NCBI GenBank assembly: GCA_002323995.1
Contig: DCQY01000078.1
Coordinates: 44,998-89,813 of the forward strand
Direction of reading: 5' to 3'
DNA from: Akkermansiaceae bacterium UBA1506
GTDB lineage: Bacteria; Verrucomicrobiota; Verrucomicrobiia; Verrucomicrobiales; DEV007
DNA: 44,816 bases
In this document: piece by piece, positions 42,280 to 44,816 of the stretch
Position numbering within the stretch: the stretch's first letter is position 1
How the letters are laid out: every line of letters begins with the position of its first letter
Notes under the pieces: model-generated
Databases searched by the model: none
What the model was told of the DNA's origin: nothing
Seen by the model: the letters and a program-made list of their open reading frames with translations, nothing else
Program-made: the position numbers and the translations under genes

Positions 42280-44816
42280 ATGTCGTTCGCCTCACCACAC
42301 TTCTTTCTACTCCTTCCCCTACTTTTTCTTGCGGGTTGGCTATTGCGGCGACTTCAACTTTGGCGCCCCTTGCGTGTCCTTCTCGTGGTCCTGCTTGTGG
42401 TCGCCATCTGCGATCCTTTGATCAAGCTAAAGCGCGGCGGGATGGATCTCTGGGTGCTGCTGGATCGCTCTGCTTCAGCCCGAGATATGGTCGATGCTGG
42501 AGAAAGAGAATGGAAATCACTTCTCGAAAACTCCAAGCCCGGCTCGGACTATCGCGCTTTCTTCCTCGACTATGCGGGTGAGGTCATCCCAACCGCCGAG
42601 ACCGAAAACTCCATATACAGTGGTAACCGCAACCTGACTCGGACATCACTCGCCATTCGCGACGCCTTGGCGCGGATGGATCTGAATAAGCATAACCGCA
42701 TCCTCGCATTCACGGACGGCTACAGTACTGAACCACTGACTGGCATCACCGAAAAACTGCTCAAGGAAGGCATTCCGCTCGACTATCGCGAACTTCTCTC
42801 CCCTGAGGTCGTTGACTATCAGGTCGCGGATCTCAGCTTGAGGAATCGGGTTCAGCCTGGTGAGCCCTTTGTCGTAGATGTCGTGCTTTCTTCAAATGCC
42901 GAAGGAACGGTTCCTGTCACCCTGGCGCGGGCAGGAAAGACCCTCTTCACCCGTGATGTCGAAATCAAGAATGGCGAGGGCCGAATCCGTTTTTCTGACC
43001 GGATCACTCAGCCAGGCGCTCATCGCTATCTCGCGACGATCAATCCAGAATCTGACGCCCATTCAGGAAACAATCGCCGAGAGCGTTGGATTGAAATAAC
43101 TTCCGGACCCCGGATCGTTCTGCTTTCAACATATACCAATGATCCCATCGCAGCCGCCCTGCGCTCGCAAGGCTTCGAGGTTGAGGTTATCGAAGACTCT
43201 CTCTCCGTCACACCAGGGGTGCTCACCGGGGCTCGAGCTGTGGTTATCAACAACGTGCCATCATACGAACTGCCCAACGACTTTCTCGGTTCGCTCGACT
43301 TCTTCGTGAATGACCAGGGCGGTGGCCTCTTGATGGTGGGTGGTAAGAACAGCTTCGGTTCTGGCGGCTATTATCAATCGGCGATTGATCCATTGCTACC
43401 GGTGACCATGGAACTCAAAAGCGAGCACCGGAAACTCTCAGTTGCTATGGCGATCGTGATGGACCGCTCCGGCTCCATGGGGATGACGACACCATCTGGC
43501 AATTCAAAGATGCAACTTGCTAATGAAGGTGCAGGCCGCGCTGTCGAACTTCTTGGCGACATGGATGCGGTGACGGTTTTTGCCGTCGATAGTCAGGCCC
43601 ACAAAGTAACTGATTTACTCAACGTAGGTAAAAACCGCGGCGAACTAATCAGTCGCATCCGCAGGATCGAATCAATGGGAGGCGGTATTTATGTTTACAC
43701 TGGAATGAGCGCAGCATGGAATGAGCTACAGAAAGCTGATGTCGGACAACGGCACATAATTTTGTTTAGCGATGCTGCTGACTCCGAAGAGCCGGGGAAG
43801 TATCAAGACCTTCTTCAAGAAATGGCTGCCGACGGAACCACGGTAAGTGTGATCGGCCTCGGAAACCGCAGCGATCCTGACGCTTCTTTCCTTGAGGACA
43901 TAGCCAAGCGAGGTAGTGGTAGGATGTTTTTTACGGAAATCCCCAGCGCGATTCCTAACATTTTTGCCCAGGAAACAGTTGCCGTTGCACGCTCTTCTTT
44001 TATAGACGAACCGGTTGGCACTCAATCCACCGGCCGCTGGTATGAATTCGCACAAAGCGACTTGGAATGGCCCGGACAGGTTGATGGCTATAACCTGAGC
44101 TATATTCGCGATGGGGATGAGGCTGCCGCCGTGACAACAGATTCTTATAAGGCACCACTTATTGCTTTTGGACGTCGTGGTATCGGCAAGACAGCCGCTG
44201 TATCATTCCCTCTCGGGGGCGACTACTCCGAGACGATAAGGAAATGGGAACTCTATGGTGACTTCATTCAGACCCTGACACGATGGCTAATGGGAGAAAA
44301 TGTCCCCGCCGGTGTTGGTTTGAGGCATAATCTCATTGGGACCGAGCTCACGATCGATCTGCTCTACGACGCTGAGGAATGGACCTCACGCTTTGCTAAA
44401 TCCCCACCCGAATTAATGTTGAGCCGCGGTAGCGGCCAAGCCGTATCCGAAGCGATCACGTGGGAACGGCTCGCTCCGGGCCGTTATTCGGTAAGGACTA
44501 CTCTGAACGAAAATGAGCCGGTGAGAGGCGCGGTCAAAATTGACGGTAGTGCGATCCCTTTCGGGCCCATGGTTGCCGGAAGCGCCACCGAATGGAATTT
44601 TGATACCGAAAGGCTCGCGGAGCTAAGAGAAACATCCACCACCACAGGTGGTGGAGCTATTCTTGATCTCACGGATGCTTGGCGGAAACCCCCTTCCCCC
44701 GGCTTTGAATCGATCAAAGCCTGGTTTCTGATTGCGGCCTTTCTGATTTTTTTGGCCGAAGCATATGCGACGAGAACCGGATGGAAGATGCCAGTTTACA
44801 ACCTCGCAACTATAGG
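42280..44816 (+). CDS. Membrane protein with two VWA domains, cut by window end
   Basis: Partial at the 3' end; 845 codons are visible. Two membrane helices come first (about 7-22 and 30-46: LRVLLVVLLVVAICDP), then a degenerate VWA domain with DRSASA at about residue 62-67, an amidotransferase-like segment around residue 285-370 (IVLLSTYTNDPIAAAL, LMVGGKNSFGSGGYY), and a full VWA domain with a complete MIDAS sequence DRSGSM at about 392-397 and FSDAADSEEPG. Another helix at about 815-830 (FLIAAFLIFLAE) nears the cut. Such proteins occur in Bat-like complexes with MoxR ATPases and bind partners through divalent metals. The ATG is directly preceded by no clear ribosome-binding site. Confidence 0.88.
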   Translation, partial: MSFASPHFFLLLPLLFLAGWLLRRLQLWRPLRVLLVVLLVVAICDPLIKLKRGGMDLWVLLDRSASARDMVDAGEREWKSLLENSKPGSDYRAFFLDYAGEVIPTAETENSIYSGNRNLTRTSLAIRDALARMDLNKHNRILAFTDGYSTEPLTGITEKLLKEGIPLDYRELLSPEVVDYQVADLSLRNRVQPGEPFVVDVVLSSNAEGTVPVTLARAGKTLFTRDVEIKNGEGRIRFSDRITQPGAHRYLATINPESDAHSGNNRRERWIEITSGPRIVLLSTYTNDPIAAALRSQGFEVEVIEDSLSVTPGVLTGARAVVINNVPSYELPNDFLGSLDFFVNDQGGGLLMVGGKNSFGSGGYYQSAIDPLLPVTMELKSEHRKLSVAMAIVMDRSGSMGMTTPSGNSKMQLANEGAGRAVELLGDMDAVTVFAVDSQAHKVTDLLNVGKNRGELISRIRRIESMGGGIYVYTGMSAAWNELQKADVGQRHIILFSDAADSEEPGKYQDLLQEMAADGTTVSVIGLGNRSDPDASFLEDIAKRGSGRMFFTEIPSAIPNIFAQETVAVARSSFIDEPVGTQSTGRWYEFAQSDLEWPGQVDGYNLSYIRDGDEAAAVTTDSYKAPLIAFGRRGIGKTAAVSFPLGGDYSETIRKWELYGDFIQTLTRWLMGENVPAGVGLRHNLIGTELTIDLLYDAEEWTSRFAKSPPELMLSRGSGQAVSEAITWERLAPGRYSVRTTLNENEPVRGAVKIDGSAIPFGPMVAGSATEWNFDTERLAELRETSTTTGGGAILDLTDAWRKPPSPGFESIKAWFLIAAFLIFLAEAYATRTGWKMPVYNLATI

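Noticed and set aside
1..44816. Search by eye for CRISPR arrays, tRNA/rRNA genes, insertion sequences and phage genes.
   Set aside because: No regular direct repeats with spacers, no cloverleaf-like sequence, no transposase or integrase frame and no flanking target duplications were found.

Overview
The window looks like chromosomal DNA of a free-living, probably marine or aquatic member of the Verrucomicrobiota. The main signs are two gene pairs encoding a PSD1/DUF1549/DUF1553 cytochrome-like protein plus a Tat-exported DUF1501 protein (typical of Verrucomicrobiota and Planctomycetota), a glutamine synthetase of type II, and a LexA box before imuA that matches the motif reported for Verrucomicrobia (TGTTC-N4-GAACA) in nine of ten defined bases. 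No rRNA, tRNA, CRISPR array, prophage or insertion sequence was seen. Everything below comes from reading the sequence; no database search was possible.

Layout. 1-3.73 kb, minus strand: dnaX (its 3' part lies outside the window), a class I DNA photolyase and a family 2 glycosyltransferase. 3.77-4.88 kb, plus: a small membrane-anchored protein and an OsmC-type protein. 4.83-9.29 kb, minus: the first PSD1/DUF1501 pair. 9.29-9.79 kb: a non-coding region ending in a conspicuous array of TTGCA/TGCAA elements before a histidine-rich outer-membrane protein (9786-11081). 11.09-16.50 kb, minus: the imuA-imuB-dnaE2 mutagenesis operon behind a LexA box. 16.89-17.52 kb: a MerC-like membrane protein whose promoter carries an element like those at 9.7 kb. 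17.75-19.5 kb: a PAS-AraC regulator divergent from a membrane-anchored coiled-coil protein, which is followed by a textbook terminator. 19.67-26.32 kb, plus: an RND efflux operon whose first gene is a single reading frame for a TetR regulator joined to an outer-membrane efflux lipoprotein. 26.37-28.20 kb: a SulP anion transporter. 28.39-33.5 kb: a flavoprotein, a TPR membrane protein, glnII with a sigma-54 type promoter, a polyprenyl diphosphate synthase and tatA. 33.5-41.2 kb, plus: an exported endonuclease/phosphatase-family protein and the second, larger PSD1/WD40/DUF1501 pair. 41.3-44.8 kb: a short-chain dehydrogenase (minus) and a VWA membrane protein cut by the window end.

How it fits together. 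Three themes stand out. (1) DNA damage: photolyase for direct repair and the SOS-controlled ImuA/ImuB/DnaE2 mutasome. (2) Envelope export: RND efflux, a TatA component and two DUF1501 proteins with twin-arginine signals that are likely Tat clients. (3) Possible metal handling: a His-rich outer-membrane protein and a MerC-like protein 5.8 kb apart share an 11-bp-periodic TTGCA promoter motif, so one metal-responsive regulator may control both.

The most unusual item is the TetR-efflux lipoprotein fusion at 19670-21799. A cytoplasmic DNA-binding domain is followed, without a stop codon or a convincing internal start, by a lipoprotein signal sequence and a full TolC/NodT-type channel. Read literally, this is a polyprotein that could leave a membrane-tethered repressor behind after lipoprotein processing.
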